A DNA stretch of 64,000 bases from positions 17,211 through 81,210 of the forward strand of contig JAEWRN010000024.1 in NCBI GenBank assembly GCA_023460035.1, in the 5' to 3' direction. Position 1 is the stretch's first letter. Every line of letters begins with the position of its first letter. A program made the translations under genes and the position numbers. Shown in pieces: positions 16,680 to 25,693 of this stretch. Source of the stretch: Bacillota bacterium. Lineage in GTDB: Bacteria > Bacillota > Clostridia > Oscillospirales > Ruminococcaceae. The notes beneath the pieces were generated by a model. It was not told the DNA's origin. It saw nothing but the letters and a program-made list of their open reading frames with translations, and did no database searches.

Positions 16680-17354
16680 ATGGCAATCAAGCAAGCCCCC
16701 GAAAAGCCCGAAAAATTTCACAAAGACACGTTTGACAAAACGACCGAGGCCCGGCGGCAAACCGTGCTGTCGGTTGCGCTGCAACAATTTGCGACCAAAG
16801 GGTACAGCGCGACCAACATCAACGATATTGCAAAACAGGCGCATATCAGCATCGGCGCACTGTACAGCTATTTTGCCTCAAAAGAAGACCTGTTTTTGAC
16901 CATCGTCAACAACGCCTACGATTTGATGACCGAAATTTTATACGACGTTGCCAAGAACAGCACCGACGTGTACGACTATGTTGCCCGCATGTTGCACGCC
17001 TGCAGCGAATTTGCCACCCGGTACGAGCTGTTGAACCAGTTATATCTTGACATTACCACCCAGGCGCTTTCGCCGCTGGCCGTGCGGCTGTCGGACCAGA
17101 TTGAAGAAATCACCCCGTCCATTTTGGGCGGTCTGCTGCGCAGCGGCAAACAAAGCGGCATTGTGCGGGCCGATGTGGACGAGCGGGTTTTCGCCTACTG
17201 CATCGACAATATTTTTATGATGTACCAGTTTTCGTTTTCGTCGAGCTATTACAAAGAGCGGCTGAACATCTACCTTGGCACCGCCCCCGCAAAGGGCGAC
17301 ATTGCGGCGGTAGAAGCGGGCATTCTCGCGTTCATCCGCGCCGCACTCAGCTAG
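16680..17354 (+). CDS. TetR/AcrR family transcriptional regulator
   Basis: 224 residues from ATG 16680 (AGGTGG six bases upstream; the GTG at 16662 is less likely). The N-terminal helix-turn-helix is clear (FATKGYSATNINDIAKQA, then ISIGALYSYFASKEDL), followed by an all-helical ligand domain. It ends the amine-catabolism operon and has its own strong promoter overlapped by a palindrome, so autorepression is likely. The inducer is probably the pathway substrate or an intermediate. Confidence 0.9.
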   Translation: MAIKQAPEKPEKFHKDTFDKTTEARRQTVLSVALQQFATKGYSATNINDIAKQAHISIGALYSYFASKEDLFLTIVNNAYDLMTEILYDVAKNSTDVYDYVARMLHACSEFATRYELLNQLYLDITTQALSPLAVRLSDQIEEITPSILGGLLRSGKQSGIVRADVDERVFAYCIDNIFMMYQFSFSSSYYKERLNIYLGTAPAKGDIAAVEAGILAFIRAALS

Positions 17355-17438
17355 GCTGCCCCTGCCCTGCCGTTTGCCGCAGGGGGCCGGCCAAGCGGCG
17401 GCACCCTTTTCTGTCACTTTAAAATCCTCCCCAAAAGC

Positions 17439-17471
17439 AAAACAGGCAGCCAAACGGCTGCCTGTTTTTTA
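17439..17471. terminator. Bidirectional terminator between TetR and the GH30 operon
   Basis: AAAACAGGCAGCC, loop AAAC, GGCTGCCTGTTTT (17439-17468), with T-runs on both strands. It sits directly after the stop of the convergent GH30 gene. Confidence 0.9.
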
Positions 17472-18809
17472 TCTGTTCCACACTGCGGTGGAGATGGATT
17501 TTTTGGGGCAGCGCAGAGCGATTAGTTCTTCGTTCATGCGCAGGGTCACCGGCAAATCCTCCTCTGTTCTGTTCAGCAAAACCACCGCAACAGAGCGGTC
17601 GGGATTTTCAAAGGCGACCACCTCGATCGTTTCGGAATAGCAAGTGGTCGCAATTCTTTTTGCGCCGCTTTTGATATATTTGCTAAACTGCGCAATATAG
17701 TAAAAGGAGGTCTTGTGGAGCACTTCCCCGGTTTTGGTATTGCATATTATCGGGGCCTCGCAGTAATTTTGGGCATAATTGGGCCCGCCGTTTTCGTTTA
17801 ACACGATATTCCAGTCAAGAAACAAATTCATGCCCGCTTTTAAATTTCCTATCATGTCATGCGCGTACATCTGCGCGTGCTTTAAGGCCTGGCCTTTTTC
17901 AAACCGGCTGTACTCAATACACCCCTCTGAAAACGCCAGCACTTTATTGGGGTACTTTTCGTTCACAAGGCGCACCGCATCAAAATGGTCACCGCTGTAC
18001 CAGTGAAATGCCATGCCGGAGATCATGTTGTCGGTATCGGGCGTGATGCAGATTTCAGCGCGTTCAAACAGGCGCTCCTTATTATGGTCCCAGATAAAAA
18101 GCTGTACCCCTGAAAGCCCGTGTTCCACCAGCGCGGGGTATAAATGGTTTTGCAAAAACGCTTTTTCTTCTTCTGCCGTGTAAAGGCAGCTGTCCCACAG
18201 TTGCACGGCATTGGGCTCGTTTTGCACCGACAGCCGTGTGACCTTCATTCCCCTTTTTTGGTATTCCTGCACGTATTTACAGATGTACTTTGCCCACAGG
18301 GGGGCATACTTTGAAAGAAGCTTCCCGCCGCCGTTGCGGCTGCCGTTTGTTTTCATAAAAGCCGGCGGCGACCAGGGGGACAGCATGACCGGCAGGGGCG
18401 CACCAAACGCACTCTCGGCCATTTTGATATACGGGATGATGTTTTCCTCGTCATGACGCAGAGAAAACGTGGAGAGGGTTTCGTCTTTTTCCTCTATCGC
18501 GCAGTAGTTGCCACTTGCAAAATCACAGCTGTCAAGGTGGGTGCGCACCAAAGAATACCCGATACCCGACGGCCCGTAATAATCGCTTATCACCTGCCGC
18601 GCAAGCTGTGGCGGCATGGCCTTGAGCACCAACCCCACCGCCTCTGTGATTGCCCCGCCAAACCCAAGGATGCTCTGGTATTGTACCTGCGGGTACAGGT
18701 TGACGAGATGAAGCTCCTGCTCATCATGATCCGAAACGCTGGCAAGATCAGTTTTGACCGTGACAGGCAACCCGTTCTTTTCTATTGTCGTAACAAGATA
18801 TCCTGTCAT
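17469..18809 (-). CDS. Glycoside hydrolase family 30 enzyme, cytoplasmic
   Basis: 446 residues. GH30 fold: QSILGFGGAITEA at the N-terminus, SPWSPPAFMK, acid/base glutamate in SVQNEPN and nucleophile glutamate in AFSEGC, followed by the C-terminal beta domain. Family activities include beta-glucosylceramidase, beta-1,6-glucanase, beta-xylosidase and beta-fucosidase; the specificity here is unknown. There is no signal peptide, so it should act on imported oligosaccharides or glycosides. I take ATG 18809 after AAAGGTGGCTATTAC, not an upstream in-frame codon at 18872. Last gene of the LacI-ABC-GH30 operon, 16 nt after the other GH30 gene. Confidence 0.9.
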   Translation of the reverse strand: MTGYLVTTIEKNGLPVTVKTDLASVSDHDEQELHLVNLYPQVQYQSILGFGGAITEAVGLVLKAMPPQLARQVISDYYGPSGIGYSLVRTHLDSCDFASGNYCAIEEKDETLSTFSLRHDEENIIPYIKMAESAFGAPLPVMLSPWSPPAFMKTNGSRNGGGKLLSKYAPLWAKYICKYVQEYQKRGMKVTRLSVQNEPNAVQLWDSCLYTAEEEKAFLQNHLYPALVEHGLSGVQLFIWDHNKERLFERAEICITPDTDNMISGMAFHWYSGDHFDAVRLVNEKYPNKVLAFSEGCIEYSRFEKGQALKHAQMYAHDMIGNLKAGMNLFLDWNIVLNENGGPNYAQNYCEAPIICNTKTGEVLHKTSFYYIAQFSKYIKSGAKRIATTCYSETIEVVAFENPDRSVAVVLLNRTEEDLPVTLRMNEELIALRCPKKSISTAVWNR

Positions 18810-18825
18810 GTAATAGCCACCTTTA

Positions 18826-20175
18826 TTATTTTTGAAAAACCATACTGTGAAACGACTCCCCAGGCAGTACAAAAGAGAAGCGCTGCCCGTCCAGTTCCAC
18901 CGTCACGGTTTTTTCTGTTTCAAATGGGTTAAACAGCTCCAGCACCGTAGACCCGTCCGGGTTTCTGAAAATCAGGCTGTCTGCCGCAAACCGGCCGGCT
19001 GCCCCCAGCCGTACTGCATTTTGCCGAATGGGGTTTGAAAAGTGTTTCATCACATAAAAATCCGGGTTATACACCACAGCCCTTGCCACCGGGTCCACTG
19101 TGACCATTGCATTTTGGGGGTCCCCCCAGGTGCTGCGGCCCTCCGGCTTCAGGATCATATTCCAATACAGATAACTTTCGGCCCCATTGCCGATGTAATG
19201 CTTCAGCATTGTCCACACGTACTTTGCATACTCCCAGGTATTGTCCCCAAACCCGCATTCATTTTCTGATTGCATTAGGCGAATTTCGGGCCACCAGCTC
19301 TCAAACGTGCGCTGTATTGCAATTTTTCCGCCCCACTGGTAGCTGACACCGGAGATATAGCGGCGCGCCGCGTCATCCTGTAAGGCGACGTTGGCAAAGT
19401 AGTCGTAATCCTCTGTCGCCCACTTGTCAAAAATCAACCGGCGGTAGTCGCAGCCGGGCGCATTGATGGTGCCAAGCCAAATCTCGGTATCAAGGCCCGC
19501 CCGCTCAAACACCGGGCCCAAATAATCCCGGATAAAATCTCTCAGTTCAGCGCCCGTCCACATGCAGGAGGGAAATTTCTGGTTTGCCACCGGTTCGTTT
19601 TGCACATGCACCTGATTGATGCGAATGCCCCGCTGCGCATAGCTTTTGACATACTTTACAAAGTAATTCGCATACGCGGTGAGGTTGCGCTCGTCCCAGA
19701 CCAGCTTGCCCCAGTTGTATACCGGCGGGTCTTTCATCCATGCGGGCGGGCTCCACGGGGAGGCAAACAGGCCAAGCTGTGGCGCATACTGCTGCGCGCG
19801 CTTCACATAAGGGATCAAACCCTGTTCATCCCGCGCAACCGAAAAATGCCGCAGCTCATAATCGCCCGCCGTCTCATCCAGGCTGTACCAGTCTTTCGCA
19901 TAGTCATTCGCGCCAATGGGCAGGCGGCAGAAGTTAAAATTGCAACCCTCGGCCGACGGCTGAAACAGTTGCTGTAAAAGGGCTTCCTGCTGCTCTTTGC
20001 CTAAGCACAGCAGCGCCTGATAGCCCAGCTCGTTAAAACACGCGCCAAAGCCGTGCATCCGCTGGTATTCGCGGCCGTCCAGCCAAAGGTCGGGGGGGCG
20101 GTCTGTCAGCTCCCACTTATCCCCCACCTGCCAACCGGCTTTTTCGGTCGAATAGCGCCATTCCACTTTTTTCAT
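18826..20175 (-). CDS. Second glycoside hydrolase family 30 enzyme, cytoplasmic
   Basis: 449 residues, no signal peptide. GH30 landmarks: RMHGFGACFNELG, NFCRLPIGAND, SPWSPPAWMKDPP, acid/base in HVQNEPV, nucleophile in MQSENECG, and a C-terminal beta-sandwich. It is only distantly similar to the downstream GH30 protein, which suggests two linkages or a sequential attack rather than a recent duplication. It follows the inner-membrane permease genes by 12 nt, so its substrate is probably what the ABC importer carries. Confidence 0.9.
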   Translation of the reverse strand: MKKVEWRYSTEKAGWQVGDKWELTDRPPDLWLDGREYQRMHGFGACFNELGYQALLCLGKEQQEALLQQLFQPSAEGCNFNFCRLPIGANDYAKDWYSLDETAGDYELRHFSVARDEQGLIPYVKRAQQYAPQLGLFASPWSPPAWMKDPPVYNWGKLVWDERNLTAYANYFVKYVKSYAQRGIRINQVHVQNEPVANQKFPSCMWTGAELRDFIRDYLGPVFERAGLDTEIWLGTINAPGCDYRRLIFDKWATEDYDYFANVALQDDAARRYISGVSYQWGGKIAIQRTFESWWPEIRLMQSENECGFGDNTWEYAKYVWTMLKHYIGNGAESYLYWNMILKPEGRSTWGDPQNAMVTVDPVARAVVYNPDFYVMKHFSNPIRQNAVRLGAAGRFAADSLIFRNPDGSTVLELFNPFETEKTVTVELDGQRFSFVLPGESFHSMVFQK

Positions 20176-20187
20176 ATTCCACCCACC

Positions 20188-21018
20188 TTATTTTTCTGCG
20201 CCCGCGGTCAGGCCGTTGATGATGTACCTTGAAAAGATGCTGTAAACAACAATGATGGGCACGACCGAAATGGCAATGGCCAGATACATGGCCCCGTAAT
20301 TGCTCAAATACAGCCCCTTGATGGCCGCAATCATCACCGGCAGCGTGTACATTTTGCTGTCGCTCATAATAATCAGCGGCCCCATATAGTTGTTCCAGCT
20401 CGCCACAAAATTAAAAATACACATCGTCGCGACACCGGGCATCACGCAGGGCAGCACAATGCGGTTGAACGTGCCAATTTCCGAGCAGCCCTCCAGCCGC
20501 GCCGCCTCCAGCATCGAATTGGGAATGCTTTGGGCGATGATGCCCCGCAAAAAAAAGACGGCCGTGGCGTTTGCGATGCCGGGCAGGATAAACGGCAGGT
20601 AAGAGTTGAGCAGATGAAGCTTTAAATTGAGCTGATAAAACCCGATAATGCCCACCTGCGCGGGGATCATCATGGAGAACAGCACCAGCGCAAACAATAT
20701 TTTTTTGCCGCGAAACCGGTATTTTGCAAAACCAAACGCGGTCAGCGCACCAAAGTAGCCGGTCAGCGCCGTATAGGGCACCGCGATCAGCAGGCTGTTG
20801 GCAAACCCGCGCCAGATATTGACGTGCGACTGCATGGTGGCATAGTTGTCCGCAACGCTTTTGCCGGGCAGCAGGTTCAGCCGTGTGACGATGTCAAAGC
20901 TGGAATGGGTGGCGTTGACAATGACGAGATAAAACGGCACGATTGACAGCGCCAGCAGAAAAACCAAAAAGAGATAAATTAGCGCTTTGCCCGCGTACTG
21001 TTTGCTTTTAGTCATCAT
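20188..21018 (-). CDS. Carbohydrate ABC transporter permease (MalG type)
   Basis: About 276 residues with six membrane helices; the EAA loop is EAARLEGCSEIGTFNRIVLP, the coupling site for the ATPase. I start at ATG 21018 after AAAGGGGGTGCGT (a second ATG follows at once); a longer frame from 21060 lacks a ribosome site. It overlaps the upstream permease gene by 11 nt. No ATPase gene lies in this operon, so a shared MsiK-like ATPase encoded elsewhere is expected. Confidence 0.92.
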   Translation of the reverse strand: MMTKSKQYAGKALIYLFLVFLLALSIVPFYLVIVNATHSSFDIVTRLNLLPGKSVADNYATMQSHVNIWRGFANSLLIAVPYTALTGYFGALTAFGFAKYRFRGKKILFALVLFSMMIPAQVGIIGFYQLNLKLHLLNSYLPFILPGIANATAVFFLRGIIAQSIPNSMLEAARLEGCSEIGTFNRIVLPCVMPGVATMCIFNFVASWNNYMGPLIIMSDSKMYTLPVMIAAIKGLYLSNYGAMYLAIAISVVPIIVVYSIFSRYIINGLTAGAEK

Positions 21019-21922
21019 ACGCACCCCCTTTGCGCTGCATCGCCGTAAAGGCAAGCGCACTTAACAGGGCAATGATTAACAGCAGCCCCACCGAAATAAC
21101 GGCGGCGTAGCCGTAATTATGGCTTTTAAAGCCCTGATTATAAAGGTACATCGCGGTGGTCAGGGTCGCTTTGCCAGGGTCACCCGCGGTGTTGGTCAGC
21201 GTTGCCGGCACGTCAAAAAGCTGCATGCCGCCAATAATCGAGGTGATCGTCATGTAAATCAGCGTTGGCCGGATCAGCGGCAGCGTAATGCGGCAATAAG
21301 TCTGCCACTTGGTGGCGCCATCCACCAGCGCCGCGTCGTAAACAGAGGTATCGACTGCCGTAATGCCCGCCATGATGATGACCGTGGTATAGCCGAACCA
21401 CATCCACCACTGGATATAGGACACAAGACCCGAGGTGAATGCCCCGCTGTTAAAAAACGAGAACGGTGCCCCGGGGATCTTGAGCGCAACGAGAATATGG
21501 TTTACAAGCGACTTGTCGCCGTTGAAAAACAAATTAAAAAGCAGCCCGACCGAGGCGGCCGTAATGAGGTTCGGCAAATAATAGGCCGCCCTGAAAAACT
21601 TCATGCCGCGGATTTTGTTGAAGGTAAAAATTGCAGACAGCAATAGGGCGGACAACATTTGCGGGATGAAGTTGACGACCCAGATGCGGAAGGTATTGAA
21701 CACCGATAAATAAAAGGTTTTGTCCGTTGCCAAACGGGCAAAATTTTGCAGGCCTACCGCAGACGCCGGGGCCAAACCGTCCCATTTATAAAAGCTGAGA
21801 AACAGGGTGTAAAGAATGGGATAAAGCCCAAAAATGAGAAAAACAACAAAAAACGGCAGAACGAACAAATAGCCCCAGGCCCCGCGGTCCATACGCCTTT
21901 TTCTGTGGTGTGCTGTCTCCAT
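21008..21922 (-). CDS. Carbohydrate ABC transporter permease (MalF/UgpA type)
   Basis: 304 residues with six membrane helices and the EAA-like loop YDAALVDGATKWQTYCRITLP. Forms the membrane channel with the MalG-type partner downstream. AGGAAGGGAAGATCACC precedes the ATG. The N-terminal HHRKRRMDRGAWGY is a usual positive-inside start. Confidence 0.92.
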   Translation of the reverse strand: METAHHRKRRMDRGAWGYLFVLPFFVVFLIFGLYPILYTLFLSFYKWDGLAPASAVGLQNFARLATDKTFYLSVFNTFRIWVVNFIPQMLSALLLSAIFTFNKIRGMKFFRAAYYLPNLITAASVGLLFNLFFNGDKSLVNHILVALKIPGAPFSFFNSGAFTSGLVSYIQWWMWFGYTTVIIMAGITAVDTSVYDAALVDGATKWQTYCRITLPLIRPTLIYMTITSIIGGMQLFDVPATLTNTAGDPGKATLTTAMYLYNQGFKSHNYGYAAVISVGLLLIIALLSALAFTAMQRKGGAYDD

Positions 21923-21989
21923 GGTGATCTTCCCTTCCTAAAAAAATGGCCGGCAAACCCTGCGGCCTGCCGGCCCTATTGCGTGCGGC

Positions 21990-23294
21990 TTATTCTACTG
22001 TGAGATCCGGGTAGGCGGTAGCCACATCCTCTTTAAATGTCTTGATGGCTTCGTCCTTGCTGACCTGGCCGGCAGCATAGGCCTTGGTCGCCGACAGGAA
22101 CGCCGTGTTGATTTGTCCATCATAGGTCGTCATCAGGTCGCTTGGGATTTTCGTCATCTGCTCGTTATAGAACGCAAACGGGTTTTGCCCGCCAAGTACT
22201 TCTTCGCCCGCGCCCTCTGCCAGCGCTTTGTCCGCAGATTTCAGCGAAACATACTCGCCATATTCTTTGGCATAGGCCTGCTGGGCCTCACTGTCGCAGC
22301 AGCAGTATTTCATAAATGCCCACGCCAGTTGCTTATTGGGGCTGTCTTTGTAAATGCCCAGCCAGGTACCGCCCTTGACATAGGGCACCGGGCCCTGGCA
22401 CATCGCCCACTGGCCTTTTGTGGTGTCGGCAGCCGGCTTGACAACAAACTGGTAGCCCCACGACGGCAGTACATAGCAGAAGGTATCCTTGCTCTCCACC
22501 GCGGCGCTCCACTCCGGTGCCCAGGGGTCCACGTTCAAATCATAGCCGTTCTCTGCAATTGTTTTTGCCATATCCATAAAGGAGAGCATCGAATCGTCGA
22601 TGACCAGCTTGTTGTCAACGACCCACGGCTGCTTGCGGTTGGAAAATTGCATGTTCATGATATCCTGCCAGCTTGCAAACATTTTGATGCCTTTTTCTTT
22701 TAGTTTTGCGGCCACATCCAGCATCGCGTCGTTGCTGGACAGCATGGCGCCGACCTCATTGGGGTCATCGGTGCCCAGCACCTCTTTGGCCATGTCGCGG
22801 CGATACATAATCGAGCCCGGGGAGGCCTGCCAGCTAAGTGCCCGCACCGCACCGGAGGTATCGGTGCCAACGCTGGTGACATAATCCCAAATATCGCCGG
22901 TATACTGTTCAACATCATAGGGGTCTGTGCGCAGATCATCCCAATAACCAGATTCGACGAGGTATTTCACATAGTCGGATTCGCCGGTAAAAATATCCGG
23001 CACGCCCTGGCCACTTGAAAGCACCGGCGTCAGCTTGGCGATAAAATCCGCATTGGGTACCACGGTGATATTGACTTTGACGTTCGGGTAAACCTTGTTG
23101 AACCCTTCGACAAACCGCCCAAGTTCCTCACCGGACGACCAGATTTCAATCGTCCCGGATAACTCCTCCGGCGTGGCGGATGACGAGCTTGCGGCGGTGG
23201 AAGCCACGGTGCTCGTACCGGACGAGGAAGAGCCGCACGCGGCGAGAGAAAAGGCCATTGCCGTTGCCAGCAAGAGAGCTAAAAACTTTTTCAT
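21990..23294 (-). CDS. Extracellular sugar-binding lipoprotein of ABC importer
   Basis: 434 residues. The signal peptide has a lipobox LAAC with C20 as lipidation site, then a serine/threonine-rich linker and a family 1 solute-binding domain (GTIEIWSSGEELGRFVEGF onward). I start at ATG 23294 after CAGGAGGAAATAGG; the frame extends to 23375 without a ribosome site. Captures the oligosaccharide or glycoside for the two permeases. Codon use and context match the rest of the operon. Confidence 0.93.
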   Translation of the reverse strand: MKKFLALLLATAMAFSLAACGSSSSGTSTVASTAASSSSATPEELSGTIEIWSSGEELGRFVEGFNKVYPNVKVNITVVPNADFIAKLTPVLSSGQGVPDIFTGESDYVKYLVESGYWDDLRTDPYDVEQYTGDIWDYVTSVGTDTSGAVRALSWQASPGSIMYRRDMAKEVLGTDDPNEVGAMLSSNDAMLDVAAKLKEKGIKMFASWQDIMNMQFSNRKQPWVVDNKLVIDDSMLSFMDMAKTIAENGYDLNVDPWAPEWSAAVESKDTFCYVLPSWGYQFVVKPAADTTKGQWAMCQGPVPYVKGGTWLGIYKDSPNKQLAWAFMKYCCCDSEAQQAYAKEYGEYVSLKSADKALAEGAGEEVLGGQNPFAFYNEQMTKIPSDLMTTYDGQINTAFLSATKAYAAGQVSKDEAIKTFKEDVATAYPDLTVE

Positions 23295-23343
23295 CCTATT
23301 TCCTCCTGTTTTTATCAGCTTGTTTTTGATCATCGATTTCATT

Positions 23344-24321
23344 TTAGTTGCACTGCGCCACCGATTCGCCCTCAAACAAAATCGGGGCGACGAGGCGGCT
23401 CATCTTTTGGCCGCTGCCTCCTTCAAGGCGGCAAATCAGTGTTTCGGCCAACATGCGTCCAATTTGGTAAACCGGCTGTTGCACACTGGTCACCCGCGGG
23501 GTGACCAGCAGTTGATGCCCCAGCCCGTCAAACCCCACCAGCGAAATATCGCCCGGGATTTTAAACCCGGCCTCTGCAATGGCAGCCGCCGCGCCGATTG
23601 CCATGGTATCCGTCGCGCAGAAGATGGCGGTAAACCCGCCCTGTGCAAGCAGCTGCCGCGCTGCTTCGCCGCCGCCCGCCACACTGTTTTTGCCGTACAC
23701 CACCAGCGCGTCATCTGCATTCAGCCCATGGGCTTTTAAGGCATTGCGGTACCCCGCCAAGCGGTCGATGGTGTAATCTTTGTTTTCCGATACATTGATC
23801 ATCGCGATGCGGCGGTGCCCCTGCGCGATCAAATGCTCCGCGGCCATGGCCCCCCCGGCGATATTGTCCACATCGATACAGTCCACATCGGGCAGGTCGG
23901 TGTGCCCAAACAGGGCAACCGGGCGGTTGCGCTCGGCGGCATATCGCTCAAAATCGCGAATCTCGTCTTTCAAAAGCCCCGTCACGATATAGCCGTCACA
24001 CAGGTGTTCGCGCTTGCGGTTGCGCAGGATGAGAAAAGAGTACATATGCGCGCTGAGCTCCTCGCTGATGCCCGCAAGCAGATGCATGACAAACGGGTTG
24101 CTTAAATCAATGTTTTCCGGCACAAATACATCAATCACACTGCTGCGGCGGGTAACGAGGTTTTTTGCGGCAACATTGGGGATATAATGCAGCTCCGCCA
24201 TCGCTTTTTTGACCCGGTCCAGCGTCTCATCCCGAACAAGGCTCGGCGTATTGATGACCCGGGAAACGGTGACGGGAGACACCCCCGCTGTTTTGGCCAC
24301 ATCGTTCAATGTCGACATCAT
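23344..24321 (-). CDS. LacI family transcriptional regulator of the GH30/ABC operon
   Basis: About 325 residues: an N-terminal LacI helix-turn-helix (STLNDVAKTAGVSPVTVSRVIN, about 3-24) with hinge helix (VAAKNL), then a periplasmic-binding-type effector domain. ATG 24321 and 24318 are both usable after AGCTGAGGTG. First gene of the operon, so it controls its own synthesis and the importer. Two palindromes of exact LacI/cre form lie upstream (24337-24356 and 24425-24450). Confidence 0.92.
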   Translation of the reverse strand: MMSTLNDVAKTAGVSPVTVSRVINTPSLVRDETLDRVKKAMAELHYIPNVAAKNLVTRRSSVIDVFVPENIDLSNPFVMHLLAGISEELSAHMYSFLILRNRKREHLCDGYIVTGLLKDEIRDFERYAAERNRPVALFGHTDLPDVDCIDVDNIAGGAMAAEHLIAQGHRRIAMINVSENKDYTIDRLAGYRNALKAHGLNADDALVVYGKNSVAGGGEAARQLLAQGGFTAIFCATDTMAIGAAAAIAEAGFKIPGDISLVGFDGLGHQLLVTPRVTSVQQPVYQIGRMLAETLICRLEGGSGQKMSRLVAPILFEGESVAQCN

Positions 24322-24336
24322 CTTCACCTCAGCTCA

Positions 24337-24356
24337 AAATGAAAGCGCTTTCATTT
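24337..24356. promoter_or_regulatory. LacI-type operator O1 (also fits a cre site)
   Basis: Perfect 20-bp palindrome AAATGAAAGCGCTTTCATTT, 15 bases upstream of the lacI-family start. Its core TGAAAGCGCTTTCA also satisfies the CcpA cre consensus, so carbon catabolite control is possible. Confidence 0.85.
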
Positions 24357-24424
24357 CAAGGGATAAAAAATTCCTATTCGTCAGGCCCTAACCTGGCCTT
24401 TCGGTTTCAAACGGTGAAGACGGG

Positions 24425-24450
24425 CAGAAATGAAAGCGCTTTCATTTCTG
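24425..24450. promoter_or_regulatory. LacI-type operator O2 (also fits a cre site)
   Basis: Perfect 26-bp palindrome with the same 20-bp centre as O1. Centre-to-centre distance is 91 bp, which would suit looping by a tetramer or dual repression of divergent transcription. No clean -35/-10 pair was found between the two. Confidence 0.85.
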
Positions 24451-24566
24451 TGCCTTCACAATAGCACGCACTTTGCAAAAACTCAATAGCCCCGGGCAAA
24501 ATTCATCACTTTTCTTATGAAAGGCAAATCATTTTTGCCCAGTTTCACAACCAATTTTGCGCTTTT

Positions 24567-25607
24567 GTGCGGGTTTGCAAACCATGTTACCGCAAAACGC
24601 CTGTTTGCGGGGTGCCTGCCGCGGGCGTGCGCTGCGCGTTTACCTCGCTGCAAATCCCGGAGGAAGTGGGCGGCGAGAGAAAGGCGGCTGCGCTGGGGTT
24701 GCTGAGGGCCTGTAAACAGCACGGCATCCCGCTGATTGTGGACGTGGGGGCAGACACCGCCGCGGGCCTTGGCTGTAACTCGCTGTACGAGTTGCAGCGC
24801 TGGGGCATCACCGCACTGCGGCTGGACGACGGGTTTTGCGCGCAGCAGGTCGCCGCGTTTTCGCGCGAATTTCAAATTGTGTTTAATGCGTCCACCGTCA
24901 CACCGCAGGAGATTGAGGGGTGGCAGCGCGCCGGGGCCGACCTGACCCGCTTTACCGCCTGCCACAACTTTTACCCAAAGCCGTGGACGGGGCTTTCGCT
25001 CGGCGAAGTGGGCCGCATCAACCGGCAGCTGAAAAGCCACGGGTTTCGCACGATGGCGTTTGTGGCCGGTGACCACGCGCTGCGCGGCCCGCTGCGGCAG
25101 GGTCTGCCCACGGTAGAAGCGCACCGCAGCGGCAAAAACGTTGTTTTAAACGCGCTGCAACTGTGGGCGCAGGCCGATTGTGACACCGTACTGGTGGGGG
25201 ATATTGACCTGCAAAAGGCCACCTGGCAGGCTTGGGCAGACCTTGGCGCCGGGTTTGTGCGGCTGCCGGCAGTGCTGGCACCGGGGTATGCGTACCTTGC
25301 GGGGCCGGTGCACCACGACCGGCCGGATTCAAGCGAGTATGTGTTTCGCTCGGTAGAGTCGCGCCGGCTTGCACCGCCAAACCCCGCCGTGCTTTGCCCG
25401 CAATGCGCCGCCGCGCGGCAGCCGGGGGATATTTTAGTGGCTAACAGCGACTATTTGCGCTATGCGGGCGAAGTTGAAATTGCCCGCCGCCCGCTGCCGG
25501 CCGATGCCCGTGTGAACCTTGCGGGCCATTTGTGTGCCGAGGCGCTGCCCTACCTGCCGTACCTGCGGCGTGGGTTTGGTGTGCAGCTGGTACCACAAAA
25601 TACTTGA
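24567..25607 (+). CDS. MupG/DUF871-like protein, N-terminus doubtful
   Basis: 346 residues in the open frame from a GTG. Residues after about 25 match the DUF871 family (MupG, 6-phospho-N-acetylmuramidase): CAFTSLQIPEE, RLDDGF, CHNFYPKPWTGLS, GLPTVEAHR, and a C-terminal cyclophilin-like domain ending near GHLCAEALPYL. The family's opening strand (a GFSVYP-like segment and helix) is not recognisable; the first 25 residues are cysteine- and proline-rich, and neither this GTG nor the ATG in another frame at 24517 has a ribosome site. Either the 5' end is decayed or the true start is not where the frame opens. A good terminator follows. Confidence 0.6.
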   Translation: MRVCKPCYRKTPVCGVPAAGVRCAFTSLQIPEEVGGERKAAALGLLRACKQHGIPLIVDVGADTAAGLGCNSLYELQRWGITALRLDDGFCAQQVAAFSREFQIVFNASTVTPQEIEGWQRAGADLTRFTACHNFYPKPWTGLSLGEVGRINRQLKSHGFRTMAFVAGDHALRGPLRQGLPTVEAHRSGKNVVLNALQLWAQADCDTVLVGDIDLQKATWQAWADLGAGFVRLPAVLAPGYAYLAGPVHHDRPDSSEYVFRSVESRRLAPPNPAVLCPQCAAARQPGDILVANSDYLRYAGEVEIARRPLPADARVNLAGHLCAEALPYLPYLRRGFGVQLVPQNT

Positions 25608-25648
25608 TTGCGACTTTTTTAAAACTTAAACGCGCTATGGCGCGCCAG

Positions 25649-25693
25649 CAAGGGCCCCGTGCAAAAATTGCACGGGGCCCTTGCTCTTTTTTT
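25649..25693 (+). terminator. Terminator after the MupG-like gene
   Basis: CAAGGGCCCCGTGCAA (25649-25664), loop AAA, exact complement (25668-25683), then CTCTTTTTTT. It overlaps the end of the convergent gene. Confidence 0.9.
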
